64,000 nt of DNA from Isoperla grammatica (GCA_945910005.1 OX246746.1:20061316-20125315), one strand, 5' to 3'. Counted from the stretch's first letter, positions 50,201 to 62,104 are shown. Notes: generated by a model from the sequence alone, not told the origin. Made by a program: numbers and translations.

Positions 50201-51230
50201 GAATTTAGGGATAAAATCTGGAAATACAATCATTAGTTTTGGGCCTATGATTTTCGGTAAACGTAACCTACCTCTAAGCTTGTAAACTGTAGGCATATTA
50301 ATTATTGAAAAATATAGTAGTATCAAAACACTTTGTTAGTTTTTTTAATATTGCTGAGGGTGATGCCATGGACCTGGTCTAAATTTGGAGTGTATTTTTG
50401 TGTTTCTAATTGTTCCCGATTTCACAACTATTAGGGGAAAAAGAGGATATTTTTTGGGACTTCCACTTATTTTGTAGCACACACATTAACATACAGTCAT
50501 TGGTTTAGCATCTGTCGATAGCAAAATATTCAAATTTCACCCATCTCAAATTCTCAATCCATTAAGCAGTAGGCCTAGCTACTATTTTTATAATTTAAAA
50601 AAAAATTATTAGAACACGGCTGCATAACTTTCGACATGGCATTTTCACATCAATCTGATCATACAAAGAGAGTGAGATTCAGCACCAGCATCAAACTCAA
50701 AATTTTAATTGACCACAAATTTGATGTTTGGAATATCTCTACAAGTCTAGTTGAAACGTAAAATTCCCACTCTAGACCACATTTACAAATCTCTAGAAAT
50801 CTACGTGGTACCCTTAGGTCCGTATGCATAGTCCAGACTCAAGCCTTCCTCAACTCAGCCTCTCCTCAGCCTCGCCCAACCACCAATCACGGAACGGCAT
50901 TGCCATGCGGACGGCTCTGTGATTGGTGGCTAGGTGAGGCTGAGGAGAGGCTGAGTTGAGGAGGGCTTGAGTGTGAACTATGCATTCGGGCCTTAGTGTG
51001 AAGAATGTCTAGTTTTATCATTGAACTGTCTAGAGGCACAATCTATGAAAATAAGAGCAGCATAAACTTACGTGCTGGGATATCTTAGGTTCAGAATGAG
51101 AAGCACCGTTAACTGCGACTTTTGAACCTTCTTCAATCTTTTCCAATTTCCCTTCAAGAGGCTGTGTCTCATCAGTATCCTTGCCTGTCCCTGATATGTC
51201 GACAGAGCGCTTACTATTACGACCACCCAT
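41234..51230 (-). CDS. Akap200/MARCKS-like A-kinase anchor protein, five coding exons
   Basis: Exons, 5' to 3' on the minus strand: 51230-51072, 48903-48655, 47856-47074, 45060-44821, 41275-41234. All junctions are phase 0; total 490 residues. Residues 1-11 are [11 protein letters not shown]: Gly2 and Ser6 fit N-myristoylation, and SKRSVDI resembles insect Akap200. Residues 98-122 are a Lys-rich domain centred on [11 protein letters not shown], with Ser108, Ser111 and Ser113 as likely PKC targets. Known MARCKS-type domains bind acidic lipid, calmodulin and actin. Residues 137-230 are acidic, helical and Ala/Val-rich; 230-340 contain spaced LPEV motifs. Residues 385-397, [13 protein letters not shown], fit the amphipathic helix that docks PKA RII subunits. 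Inferred role: holding PKA at the plasma membrane and cortical actin under PKC and calmodulin control. It could instead be called MARCKS-like or AKAP12-like; the N-terminus favours Akap200. Transposons fill introns 1, 3 and 4. Reading past the exon 2 or exon 4 donors meets early stops, so alternative 3' ends are possible. Confidence 0.85.
41335..42691. mobile_element. Non-autonomous hAT-type element, 8-bp target duplication
   Basis: 1357 bp with ends TAGAGCTGTGCGAG and CTCGCACAGCCCTA, flanked by the direct 8-mer GTATTAAC at 41327-41334 and 42692-42699. Subterminal regions are rich in short TCGAGATCGA-type motifs, as in hAT elements. It lies in intron 4 of the Akap200-like gene. It contains a TAGGCCTA cluster (41600-41660) and a 36-bp tandem duplication (about 41767-41835). 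Confidence 0.92.
43460..44218. mobile_element. Non-autonomous hAT-type element carrying a small spliced frame
   Basis: 759 bp with ends TAGGGCTGTGCGAACC and GGTTTGCACACCCCTA, flanked by ATTGCAAG at 43452-43459 and 44219-44226. Subterminal repeats of GGTTCGAA type occur at both ends. It lies in intron 4 of the Akap200-like gene and contains the candidate two-exon frame at 43882-44135. Confidence 0.92.
43882..44135 (+). CDS. Candidate 66-residue spliced frame inside a hAT element
   Basis: Exon 43882-43960 starts [15 protein letters not shown] and turns acidic (EELEDDVEE). The donor is GTGAGC, with a 53-nt intron ending CTGTAG. Exon 44014-44135 is in frame ([17 protein letters not shown] to ELELENK, then TAA). 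No family recognised; it could be a relic of a hAT transposase 5' region or a captured exon. Unspliced, the frame stops at 44012. Confidence 0.3.
44821..45060 (-). CDS. Akap200-like coding exon 4
   Basis: 80 codons from [10 protein letters not shown] to SITTE, very acidic and probably helical. The acceptor is TTTGCAG. The donor GTACAT is weak; without splicing, translation adds ten residues (VHNLITVEF region) and stops at 44791-44793, so this may be a terminal exon in some transcripts. Confidence 0.75.
45096..45576. mobile_element. hAT-type MITE, 8-bp target duplication
   Basis: 481 bp with ends GAGGGTTGCCAC and GTGGCAACCCTG, flanked by GCTTAGAG at 45088-45095 and 45577-45584. ATCCTTGAAA motifs recur near both ends. 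It sits in intron 3 of the Akap200-like gene, about 35 bp from the exon 4 acceptor. Confidence 0.9.
45640..45755. repeat. Two (TC)n runs flanking a short repeat
   Basis: (TC)n at about 45645-45663 and 45727-45749 bracket 63 bp containing CCCAACTGGCCTTAATCCC. The flank CTTATCTC / CATTATCTC looks duplicated. In intron 3 of the Akap200-like gene. Confidence 0.7.
46248..46460. mobile_element. pogo/Tigger-like MITE fragment
   Basis: Starts CAGTCAAAAGTCGTTACAAC and repeats TTACAACGAA / TTTTAACGAA-like units on both sides, the subterminal pattern of pogo-type Tc1/mariner elements. The right boundary is approximate. In intron 3 of the Akap200-like gene. Confidence 0.5.
47074..47856 (-). CDS. Akap200-like coding exon 3 (large acidic exon, RII helix)
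   Basis: 261 codons beginning [10 protein letters not shown] after the acceptor TTTTCAG and ending VVENA before the donor GTAAGT. The first third is amphipathic helical repeats, the middle has six or so LP[ED]-type motifs, and the end is the candidate RII-docking helix. The first codon is GTG, internal to the protein and not a start. Confidence 0.85.
48655..48903 (-). CDS. Akap200-like coding exon 2 (MARCKS effector-like domain)
   Basis: 83 codons from [10 protein letters not shown] to DVVPE. It carries the Pro/Glu-rich linker and the basic [11 protein letters not shown] domain with a C-terminal RKDKSKP. The acceptor ends TTTAAG and the donor is GTAAGA. Insect Akap200 has a near-identical effector domain as I recall it. 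Confidence 0.88.
49812..50085 (+). mobile_element. SINE family 3 copy, 5' truncated
   Basis: Starts inside the core (AACGAAGCACTCAATAAATT) and runs through the 3' domain to a (TTTA)n tail. Almost identical to the right arm of the palindrome at 16268, so both are recent. In the intron between Akap200-like coding exons 1 and 2. Confidence 0.85.
50817..50992. mobile_element. Harbinger-type MITE with TTA target duplication
   Basis: 176 bp foldback. Both arms (about 75 bp) carry CTCAACTCAGCCTCTCCTCA and end near GGTCCGTATGCATAG / GGCCCGAATGCATAG, flanked by direct TTA at 50814-50816 and 50993-50995. Located in the intron between coding exons 1 and 2 of the Akap200-like gene. Confidence 0.88.
51072..51230 (-). 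CDS. Akap200-like coding exon 1
   Basis: 53 codons: myristoylation signal MGGRNS, then an acidic, Gly/Ser/Thr-rich stretch ending KISQH. The donor is GTAAGT. The start context AACAATGG is strong (A at -3, G at +4), and no upstream in-frame ATG lies in the same exon. Confidence 0.85.
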
Positions 51231-51239
51231 TGTTAAAAT
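51231..51239 (-). other. Spliced 5' UTR segment and acceptor before the Akap200-like start
   Basis: Nine bases upstream of the ATG there is an acceptor (GTTTCAG) after a pyrimidine-rich tract. The ATG exon is therefore not the first exon; a non-coding leader exon should lie at higher coordinates. Confidence 0.6.
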
Positions 51240-51466
51240 CTGAAACAGACATTGTAACAGGGAAATTATATCATACCCCATTATGCCAAGTGAAGCATAC
51301 AATCACAAAATAGCATTTAGGTATTCTGACAATTTGTAAGATCAGGCTCATTTGATCAAGAACATAGAACTTTGTAATCGTATGTGCCAGTGATATGACA
51401 TCAGTAGACATAAATGTTGTCAACGCACGACTACTATTAACCTCCTAACACTGTTATCCCCGAGTA

Positions 51467-51745
51467 GGGCTGGGAGAAAACGTTAGATTTTTTAAATTTT
51501 TATTTTTCCGAAATTTTCACGTTTAAACATAATACCCCCCAATTTGCAAAATGATAAAAAAAAGTTAGATATTTTCAGTTAAAAAAAAGTTTAGAGAAAT
51601 AACATGGAAGAACGAATAAACGCATTATTAATAATACGTGATACAGCGCTTGCTTGTTTTATAATTTATTATATTTATTGTTGGCTATGCCCTCCACCTT
51701 TTGTTCCAACTGTCATTTTGTCACAGGGTATTCACAGTATTGATT
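51467..51745. mobile_element. Copy of the TAGGGCTGGGAGAAAACG repeat, uninterrupted
   Basis: Shares start and interior order with the split copy at 54979. AT-rich, no coding frame recognised. It lies upstream of the Akap200-like ATG exon, presumably in the leader intron. Confidence 0.55.
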
Positions 51746-51761
51746 TTAGCTTGTTGCATCT

Positions 51762-52254
51762 GGGGGCGCTTACGCCAACCAGGTCCAGATCCGAGTTACT
51801 CCGATCCTAAAATGTCTTTCGCCAACCTCGCCGAGTCGATCGGATCCATCTCGTTTTGCGTTCGCGAACATGATCCAGTTAACTCTCGGATCCCTTGAAA
51901 TGGATCCGCTCTCTGACCAGGGTTAGGTGGATCCAGACGTAATATTTTGGCGCCAATATGAATCTACGGCATGGTGAGCTGCAAAAGTAGGGTTATAGAG
52001 CTACCACGGCCACGCAGCAATATTTATTTTCGCAAGAGCCACAGATTTGTCAAATGTGACGGCTACAAGGCGTGGTTCCTTCGGTTTAGTATTATACCTC
52101 ATTCAATAAGTAGTTTGAATCTGCGCCATCAAGTACTCGCCCAAGATATGTCCGTTCGCGAAACATCAAGGATCGAGTTAATCCATCACGTGACTACGAT
52201 GGATCCAGTTGACTCGATCGAGTTGTTAGGATTAAGTTGGCGTAAGCACCCTGG
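51762..52254. mobile_element. Foldback/MITE with ends GGGGGCGCTTACGCCAAC
   Basis: The left end pairs with GTTGGCGTAAGCACCC on the right. Subterminal GGATCC-containing motifs recur on both sides. No clear target duplication was seen. Confidence 0.55.
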
Positions 52255-52255
52255 C

Positions 52256-52410
52256 AGGTGTAATTGCAATGGGAATCAATTTTTCAAATTCGGTATCAAT
52301 TTATCAAGCAATAGATTTAGAATCAATGTCATTCCTACTACATAGTAATTTTATTACATTTTAGCTGAAGTAGTAATTACTAATGCAAAAAAATTTGCCC
52401 AGGTCTAAAA
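52256..52410. mobile_element. hAT-like end fragment (AGTAATTACT type)
   Basis: AT-rich segment with AGTAATTACTAATGC, ending TTTGCCCAGGTCT, which in reverse complement reads like AGACCTGGGCAAA and a GTAATTACT-rich subterminus. The partner end was not identified. Confidence 0.35.
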
Positions 52411-54978
52411 AATACCTAGTGTGCATGCAAACTGTACTTTAGGCTTTGCAAAACATCCGCCATCTCCACAGGGTCTATCACGTGCATTAGAACAATGCTC
52501 AATGTATACTTTTGGCACCATCCCAATTACCTCCTGTTGCACACACTACTAACCTAGTCACAAACGTTGATGGAAGTATACATGAAACAAGCTACCTATC
52601 TGGGATACCACAAAGAAGAACATTATTACAATGGCTGCATAGTGGGAAGAACAAAGCTGTTGAGATGGCCATGGAAACAAAGTGGCCGAGGGACAGGCAG
52701 CAGTCAAGAGATGACTTGGATTAGACAAGATAATGTGTGGAAGAAACCAAAATTACACTCCCAAAACACAGAACAATTTACAAGGTCATTACGTTTAGGG
52801 ATACAAGAGAAGGGAAGTGGACTTCAGGATTAACTACTCAAAACTGGTGGCATAAGCCAAATAAGGTTTTCTCCTCCAAATAGCTTAGAGTGAAAAATAC
52901 TTTCAATTGTCTCCCTCTGCCTGATGTTATGCACACCTCATAAACTGGATGGAAAGAAAATGTCGACTAAAGAAGAGTGTTGACTGATAATGGTGAATAT
53001 GATAATGTGGGAGGGAGAGACGGTTAACAGTTTAGGCCTAAGCATAAAGAGAATGCCATACCTGAAGGAAGGCTTCCTTTGAAATAAATAAAGCATTCTT
53101 TTTTTAAATGAGCTTTTTTCGTTTTTCTCTACTCTTTACTTTACCTCAGTTTCACATGTAGCATTCTACCGTATTGCTACCAAAAAACATAACATGCTAG
53201 CTAAAATTAAGTAATGCGCTACTGGACAACACTGATGATTTGTTTGTTTTTGTCTGTAAAAAATCTGTAGCATGTACAACAGAAGGTAACTAGAATGAGA
53301 CCTGACAATAGAAGAAAGAAAAAACACATTTTCCCTAAGTATGTCCAACACTAACATAACGAGCCTGCTGGCATTATTACACACATTGGGGCTATTAAGC
53401 ATTCACGCTTCCAAATATTATTATCAGAATTCAGCCCTGGTTGTCGTATCATTGCCTGTTATGGTTGCACTCTGCAGCAACACAATATTTCTTAATACCT
53501 CATTAAGGTACTTAATGGCAGGAGTGCTTAGAGTTGTTGGGGTTTGGTAGAGTCTAGTAGAATGGGATAGGGGTTTACAAATGTAGCCTATATACAATTT
53601 AACTAATCTAAGAGGGTGCCCCTGTATTTAGTCTATTCTTCTCCCTCTGCAGGCTAGACGAACAAAAGCTTGAGTTTGGTCACGAGAAAGCAGAGGCAAC
53701 CCACCAAGTTGTATTCTGATTATTATTATTATTATTATTAATTGAGATTATCCGCAATACATAACCATAAATACCGTAATCACAACTTTAAATATGAAGT
53801 TCCAGTGGTCTCTGTCCATGCCACAAAGCCGAGATTTAGCCGATTACCAGCCTGGTTCCGAAATGATAGGCACGTAGTTCAAAATATCGTTTCACAGGAT
53901 ACAGGTTTCGCAGCCCAAGGACGTTGCATGGAGGATCAATCTAATGGAGTGTCGGGGTCGAGATTGCCGTGTTGTAGACAATTGTCTGGGCAGGAGGGCG
54001 ACACAACAAGATGTGGTGAAGGGAGGGCAGGGTCCAAGAAAGTGTCCGATGCAATTCTTAAACTGTTCCACTTTAAAACTGTTGAATAGATTGATAGGCT
54101 TGCACATGTGACACTACTTGATCCAGTTAAGAAACTAAAAAACAATTTGTACTCTTGTAATGCATTATAAAAGTAATCCTGCTTGCAGCAAGGACAAGAC
54201 ATCCACCCTAGTCAGCACTCAGCACACCAGCTAAAACTGACTTATCTATAGGCCTACATGCATCAAGTTTACACTAGAAGGTTCAATGACTAATGACATA
54301 GGTAGCCGAACATACTGCAATGTTCATGATTCAATGAAGAAACAAGTTGCATTATGAACAAGGAGAAATGTTGGAGGTAAAAGGAACAGATATGAGTCGT
54401 GTGCATAAATGAATAACAAGGCAGGTGGAGTGAGCACGTCTACACATGATTACACTACAGCCTACCTATTTATTACAAGCTAGACTTCTACTAAGTTCTG
54501 GATTATAAATAATCCATTTACAATGTTTACAAGCAAGTGATCAACACATACACACACCAATTAAACAGCAATTAAAAATTCATGGATTTAAATCAGTCAT
54601 ACGACCTTGCATTTAGAGCACCCTAACACTGGATGCCAAGTCACTCATTTTATAGAGTGTAAGTTCTAAAGACTTTGGCCTACTTTAACTTAAACTTTAT
54701 ATGCTTAAGATGTCACTTCCTACTAAGAAAGAGACCCATCTTGCTTGTATTATTCAGGGATAAATATGTCCGTGAGGCGTGAATTGAAGAAAATAATTCC
54801 TTGATGCTTGGTGATAATATTTGGGCTTGAGGCTTAGGGCGGAAGTCTCATATTTTGGCAATGGTGTTATCGAGACGATGAATGGGTGATTATGAAGAAA
54901 AACTGACACATAACCTCCTGGAATGTATGGACCACCATGGGTTACTTGATCATCAACAAAGTCACAGGGTGCTACGTA
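52411..54978. other. Presumed leader intron, no gene seen
   Basis: Upstream of the Akap200-like ATG exon. A (TTA)n tract is near 53720. The frames at 52567-52833 and 53742-54089 show no domains; the first has a faint LINE-like composition only. Confidence 0.4.
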
Positions 54979-55900
54979 GGGCTGGGAGAAAACGGTTAAT
55001 TTTGTAAACGTTTATGTTTCCGAATTTTTCGTGTTCAAACGATGAAACAGAACACCCCTCCTGTTCACAAAATGATAACAAAAAAATTAATTGTAATGTT
55101 CCCAAAAAAAACATGTTCAACGAAATAACACGGTTGATTTATTATAATATTCATTGTTGATTATATTTAGGGATGTCAAATTGTCAATACCCGGAAATAG
55201 TTGTACCCGGGTACCCTCGCGCCGTACCCGGACTACCCGGGTAGTAAATAATACTAAATATGCCTTTTATCGTCATGGGTGTCAAATGATTCGCAAAGTT
55301 GTGGAAAGAGACATAATATTGTTACACGGTATCAGGTTGCATTGTCTTCGATCCAAAACAAATGCGGAAGTATTCAATAAAGCTTTAAAGCTTGCGTCTC
55401 CGCTACAGTAGGCGGTGGTTGGCTGCGTCAAAGCGATGACGTCATAGTCCGAGCTCGAACACGAGAACATGATTGCGGTAAAGCTACGACGGGCGGGTGC
55501 GCTCCCTCCGACTCGCAACCGTTCCGCAGCATTCTTCCATAGGCCTACAGAAGATGATACTAATTGGGCTTTCATCTCAATTTTTTTGCGACGATGATTA
55601 ATCAAGATGAGGGAGGTGTCAAGTTAAATGCCGGCCAATTGAAAAGCGCGGCTCGTACGCTCGCACAAAGAGGCCAGTAGGAAAATATCGCAATATTGAA
55701 TTGATTTCGTTTTGAACAGAAGAAGGGAATGGGTAGTACTGGGTAACGGTTATTGAAAAGTTGGAACCGTACCCGTGTGTAGCCTACTGGGCGGGTAACG
55801 GGTACCCGTTGACATCCCTAATTATATTCCCACCTTTGTCACCAACTGTCCAGTCATTTTGACTCCATCACACACTAAGCTATGCCTTGTCGTCTTGTCA
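54979..55900. mobile_element. Older repeat starting TAGGGCTGGGAGAAAACG, split by the hAT insertion
   Basis: Left part 54979-55167, right part from 55829. A second copy at 51467 matches both parts (TAGGGCTGGGAGAAAACG start, later CCAACTGTC and CATTTTG), showing the original was continuous. The terminus is hAT-like; the right end was not located. Confidence 0.6.
55168..55820. mobile_element. hAT-type element, nested in an older repeat
   Basis: 653 bp with ends TAGGGATGTCAA and TTGACATCCCTA, flanked by ATTATATT at 55160-55167 and 55821-55828. Subterminal arrays of TACCCGGGT-type motifs occur at both ends. The interior has a short open stretch at about 55250-55410 with no recognised domain. It interrupts the repeat that begins at 54979. 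Confidence 0.92.
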
Positions 55901-56299
55901 AAGAGCTGTGACAGGAAAAATCTGTGAATAAGGTTTTGGGTGGGGGTGCCGGGGGAGGATATTGGTCAGGCGAGGTATAAGACACGGTTCAACGTTTGTT
56001 TGATCACGTATATTTTCGCGTGGGCGTTTACACGTCTAAACAACTTGGCCCTAGTGCTATGTTTTCACTTGTTCAATGCATATGCCTATGGTGTGCAGTG
56101 CAGCATTCTTAATTTTAAAAAACAAAAATTATAGGGGGTTTAATACTGATAGTAGGGTATCTCCGTCATTTTAAAATCTATTGCCTACAACCAAATAAAT
56201 GCTGCGGCCCACACAGCGCCACTATTGGTAAATAGGCCTCGTATTTGAAATATTGCACAAAGCCACTTAAATTGAAATATGAAACTTATTTTGAGAAGC

Positions 56300-57350
56300 C
56301 CTTTACAACTACTAGGCCTATACGGTTAAGTTGTAGACCCGAAATGGCCAAGATCTACAGCCAGATCTCGCAATTGTCCACAGTAAAGTAAGCTCAAGTA
56401 GCTCAAGCAAGCACCTCAGAGGCTAGCCGACAGTATAAGAGTGCCTCAGACATTCTAGGGCCAACAAGTTTAAAACAGCTACGAATTTTTGCACTTAAGG
56501 ACAGAAAATAGAAAAGGCTTCTAGTCTCCCTACACCTACTGGTACCATTAAGCTGGAATTTGGCCTGAATCGCAGTGGGTGAAGCACTTCAATGAGCTAG
56601 TCTAGGCCTACATTCAGATTAAAAAATAATTTTTTTCACCCATTAATTAAGGATTATACCTTCGCCTTTGATCTAGTCTAGGCCCAGGCCTATATGGGAT
56701 TTTGTTCCAGGCCTAGGCTAGGCTACAAGCTTTTGTTGAGTGTGGTCAGAGCAAGTGAAGTGAGATTGTTGGGAGTTTGTTTTTTATCATAGAAAAACCC
56801 TGAGGCAAGGACTTGAGCCACTCCGAAATCCAAAGATTTCGTGCAGGTTGCTCTAGAGTTTTCAAATATTATTTTTTTAGTCTCTATAGTATGTTAGGCT
56901 AGGCCCTAGGCCCAGTTCACTTTCTTTGGATTCTGGGCAAGCTTTCTGAGTCATCAGAATACTCACGTCTAGGCCGAAGACTACGCCTAGGCCTAGGCCT
57001 ATAGCGTCATATCATTTTGATTTTTAAAATAGGCCCAGCTTTTAATAAGTGTTTCCAGTGAGCCCCAAGCCTAAATAATAGCCTAGGAGTAGGACTAGGC
57101 CTATCCTAGGCCTAGCCAACCACTCTTAGAAAACAAGCGCGGGTATGCTTAGCCCTAGGCCTATGAATAGGCCTAGGTCTAGGACTAAGAATTAAATAAT
57201 AAACTTGATGTTAAAATATAAATCCCAAGTCAAACGACGTCTACAAAAATAAGCCTAAGCGTAATCAGACGAATTCTGGCCAATTGAATAGCTTAGGCCT
57301 AGGGCTAGGGTAGGGCTAGGCCATGCCAACTTAGGCCTAAGCCAATGCTT
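56300..57350. repeat. TAGGCCTA island
   Basis: Dense, irregular copies of TAGGCCTA and AGGCCTAGGCCT, especially 56590-56730, 56885-57190 and 57295-57340. It is not a tandem array: units are spaced by unique sequence. Similar islands lie at 32940-33250 (DTD1 intron 1), 38690-39010 (palindrome), 41600-41660 and 44070-44100 (in hAT elements). Confidence 0.8.
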
Positions 57351-57419
57351 TGACAACAGAACTTCACACCTAGAAATTACTTAACTAGTAAACTATAAAT
57401 GGAAATATGAACAAATACG

Positions 57420-57720
57420 CTAAACCTACTTGTTAGTAATGATGTTCTGTAACGATGCTTCGAACACGAAACAGTAGCACTAGCAATAACTCCACTTATA
57501 TGTCGGACTTCAATTGTGCCGGTGTACACTTTACTGCGAAATTTGTCTATGGACGGGTAGGACCTTCTTCGAAGCCGTTCCGTCTTCCGTTGTCATCAAT
57601 CTCCCACCCTTTCTCAGATCTCTGGTCACGTGCACCACTGTAGACCAATCAGAAGCCACGTTGATCATAGAGACGCTCTCATCAATCAGTTGAACCAACC
57701 TTTCAGTCTCATAACTCAAA
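57420..57720 (-). promoter_or_regulatory. Possible 5' leader exon/promoter region of the Akap200-like gene
   Basis: A more GC-balanced island with a CACGTG E-box and a CCAAT box near 57625-57650. On the minus strand a weak donor (GTAGGT) near 57430 is followed by a dense TAGGCCTA island, the arrangement seen downstream of other first exons here. Assignment to the gene 6 kb away is inference only. Confidence 0.25.
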
Positions 57721-58395
57721 TATGTAAATTAGGGCGTGGTATTTCACATATCATTTAAAGAATTGCAGTGAAATGTTATTATTAATAGAAGAGTGCATTA
57801 AAACATTTAAAAACTAATAAAAAGCATACAAATTACATTCTTTGGTGGCGATTTCCCTGTTGAAATGTTCTTGCAAAATAAATTTAAACCTAGTGCTTTT
57901 CACTTTTACTATTGCAGCTCGATATTAGTGGAGCCCCTGGTAATAAACTTCCTGCACATGATTCAACCTCATCGAATAATGGCGGGAGTTAGATTTAGCT
58001 GATTCTTCTATAGTTGTCATAATAAATATGGATATTAAGAAGGAAAGGAGAAAAATATGCTGTGGCTGGAAATTTACGTTATGTTGTTAATGTATTTGTT
58101 CTAAGAGTATGCCCAATCTACTGTAGCTAAGTGGGAAGTTTATATACACGAAACTGATTAAAATAGCAGTACACATGAAATCATATGAATTTACTTTCCC
58201 TCTTAAAAGACAAGAGTTTACACATACCAATGGTGAAAGGGACACCTGAAAAACGTGTCAACAAATTGTTAGTGCTACCTAAGCTTGTTTATAGTGTATT
58301 TGTATTTTAGTGGAGTGGATTGAACGAATCCGATAGTCTTGTTGGTAATGTTTATATGAGGAGTCAATTGTGGCATGGAATTTGTGTGGCTCGTC

Positions 58396-59280
<885 letters not shown>

Positions 59281-60150
59281 AGTTTAGTTTTAGTTTCTCT
59301 TATCCAAAATCGGAATTCCATCCATGTTTAAATCCTCCATCTAAACATGCCTAATGTGCTTCCTTCCTCAGAGCGGGGAAACGAAGCCGGAGATATTCAG
59401 TTATCTTATTTCCTGGTGATTTGTGGGATACACAGCTAGGCGGCAAGTGAGTCAGCATTGCTCATCGGTTCATTTGATGTATGTGTCATTGATTGTGGTC
59501 AACAATGCAGTTTGTACATCCACGTTCCACATATGGGTTCAAGTTCCAAATAAAACATGGACTGGGTAGCGCATAAGGCATAGGTTGTTTTAAACTTTCC
59601 ATCTTTATCTCTCACCCATCCTATCTCATCAATAAGAATCAACATCATCCCGAATCGGATCAACTTTGGAAACTAACGAACGACTGATTCCCACTTATTC
59701 CCAAGTGAATCAGCATTGCTCATCGGTTGGTGTGTCATTGCTGGTTGTGTTGAACATTTGTTATTGAACGTTTCTCGACCGGAGGCCAGAAGGCCGATTC
59801 AGGGCCACAATACGGCCCTCTACAGCCGCTAGAATTCACAAAGAGCGTGTTCTTTACAATTTGAAATAAGCAAGTTCTGAAAAATAGGCTACCCGCTTCC
59901 AACAGTAGCTTTCATGAGTCGCAATTTGACAAGTGGTAAGGAACACTGGTAGTGAGATTGTGGTAACTGGCGAATGGAGAGGATATGAATAATATGACAG
60001 TCCAAGATCAAGATGCGGCCCATGTTACACGATATGTGTTCGAAATAGTTAATACATTTGGTAAAACCAATGTGATTCCCTCATAAGATGGCTTGACGGA
60101 TAATTAATGGAAAATAGTAATAATTACATGACAATAGAAAAAAAATAATG

Positions 60151-60228
<78 letters not shown>

Positions 60229-62104
60229 TGCTTGATTTATGTAGGGTGCACGCAAGCTGTACCTCCATCAAGACAATTCCCCTCTAAGGAATGTCCGAGG
60301 TCTATGTTACTAATGAACCTTATCTTATCACTGAAGAAAACATCGAAGAACATTCCAGTCCAGTCAGGATCGCCGATGGCAGAATCGAACCGGCGACCTC
60401 CCAAATTAGTGTCTCGAACGTTACCGACGAGCCTTCTCTATCGGTGTTTGTAAAATGACATTGTTTCTAGGAAGTTCCAATAAAATTACATATTTTCACA
60501 TAACATGATAATGCAAGAACAGTTCAGAGTATTATGTTCCTGTCCCACATTACCACTTCCCCGATTATTATAACGTAGCTATTTTTAGTAGCTTGCCACA
60601 CCCAGTCCTAAGGGTTTTCTCTTTTTATTGTACAAGTGACACATTTTAATGCATTAGTCTAATCTATAGTTAGAGAAGAGCACTCAAGGTGTTTAAAAAT
60701 AATTAATTAATTAATTAACACTCGCTATATTAAACAATTTTCGTTATAGTAACATTAGGTCGTTAGCTCTTACTCAAAGGCTGATAATGACGGGGCATGT
60801 CGATCGGCACCTCAAAATCATCGAAATTCCACAACAAAAATTCGCGAAATGCACCATTTTCCGTTCATAACATTGAAATTTATAGATTAATCGATATGAT
60901 TGCGAAATTGCCGTATTTTACATTAGCCTTATCCCGTGTTAATTAATACTTTTCGGATGATTAAAAAATTGATGTACCTACTCTTGAATATTATTATGTT
61001 CTGTATAACATGTGATTTGCTTGTGATCACTTACGTTTGGTCACCATACATATGTGTACATTACATTAATTTGTAAACTGTTTCTTCTGATGCGATGTAA
61101 TTAATGGCAAAATCACAATAAAGCCGTAACACCACCATAACATTGAAATTGTAATATCCATAAACGATATCAGTTTTTTACAAACATCTCTAGTTTTCTT
61201 TCTGTTTTGTGCGGAAATAGCTCTGTGGTAAATAGTGCGATGTATGTCTCAAAGCTCTATGGGAGTGTTGTTGTTGTATTATGAATGGCGACCTCTGGCC
61301 GCCATTGTGGGTGCAGTCTGACACAGGAATCTCAAGGGCCTTGACCGATTTGTCGAACAAATACAAATCTATGAACAGGTGTTCGAGAGTGGATGTCGGG
61401 ATATGGCGCGTACACTGCCTGTAGTGCCTGCCCGATAATTTATTGCTATTTCAAGTCACGTAGGAAGGGGTTTACTATTGCGGGGACTGTGTTGTGGACT
61501 GCCCGAACGGGAAATGTGGAATAGTGAATCAATGAGAGTGTGACTGACCTCACATATTTCTTCATGAACTCATTCTTGTGTATGACCAAATCGCTATCTA
61601 GGAATGTACTACAGCCCACAGTAATCACATACCGACGTCACATACTTATCGCCATTCGCGCCAACTCCACGAAAGTCATCAGATTCCTGGCATTCTTACA
61701 CACATTCGTTAATGCAGTCACAAGTCTCATTGGTCACGCCCACTGATGCAGGTAACCAACAACGGAAGGTCGTAAATTATCCCTAATGGACCTGTTTCAG
61801 TTAGATGGTAGGAGCTAGAGAACTAAGAAATTGCGTTGGTGCTTGGTGCCATTGGGGCTGTGTTATATAACTTGTAAGCATAACAATACAATTACGTTGG
61901 GCCACCCTACATGTGAAATTATAATGGTAGACTAACTGCAGAACTTTTTACGGCAGAGGAAAGTATGAAAGTAAAGTGTTTCCAACTATTTCAAAAATGC
62001 TACAACCACAAAACATCGAAATAGTGCTTGTTGCTTTACATATCTATTATTTCTCGTCGAGACGTATAGATGAAGATGAATGTCAATTAACTTACAAAAG
62101 ACCC
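59281..62104. other. Mostly unrecognised sequence around one SINE
   Basis: Apart from the SINE at 60148-60446, no exon or transposon ends were seen. A direct repeat, AGTGAATCAGCATTGCTCATC-like, occurs at about 59448 and 59703. Confidence 0.45.
60148..60446 (-). mobile_element. SINE family 1 copy, minus strand, expanded (ATA)n tail
   Basis: Reverse complement of the family: the B-box region GAATCGAACCGGCGACC is near 60385 and the head ends near 60440. The 3' tail is an 80-bp (TAA)n array at 60148-60229. The body is diverged and somewhat shortened. Confidence 0.8.

Noticed and set aside
61250..61760. Possible exon region with longer frames on both strands
   Set aside because: No recognisable motif, and candidate splice sites do not give a consistent frame.
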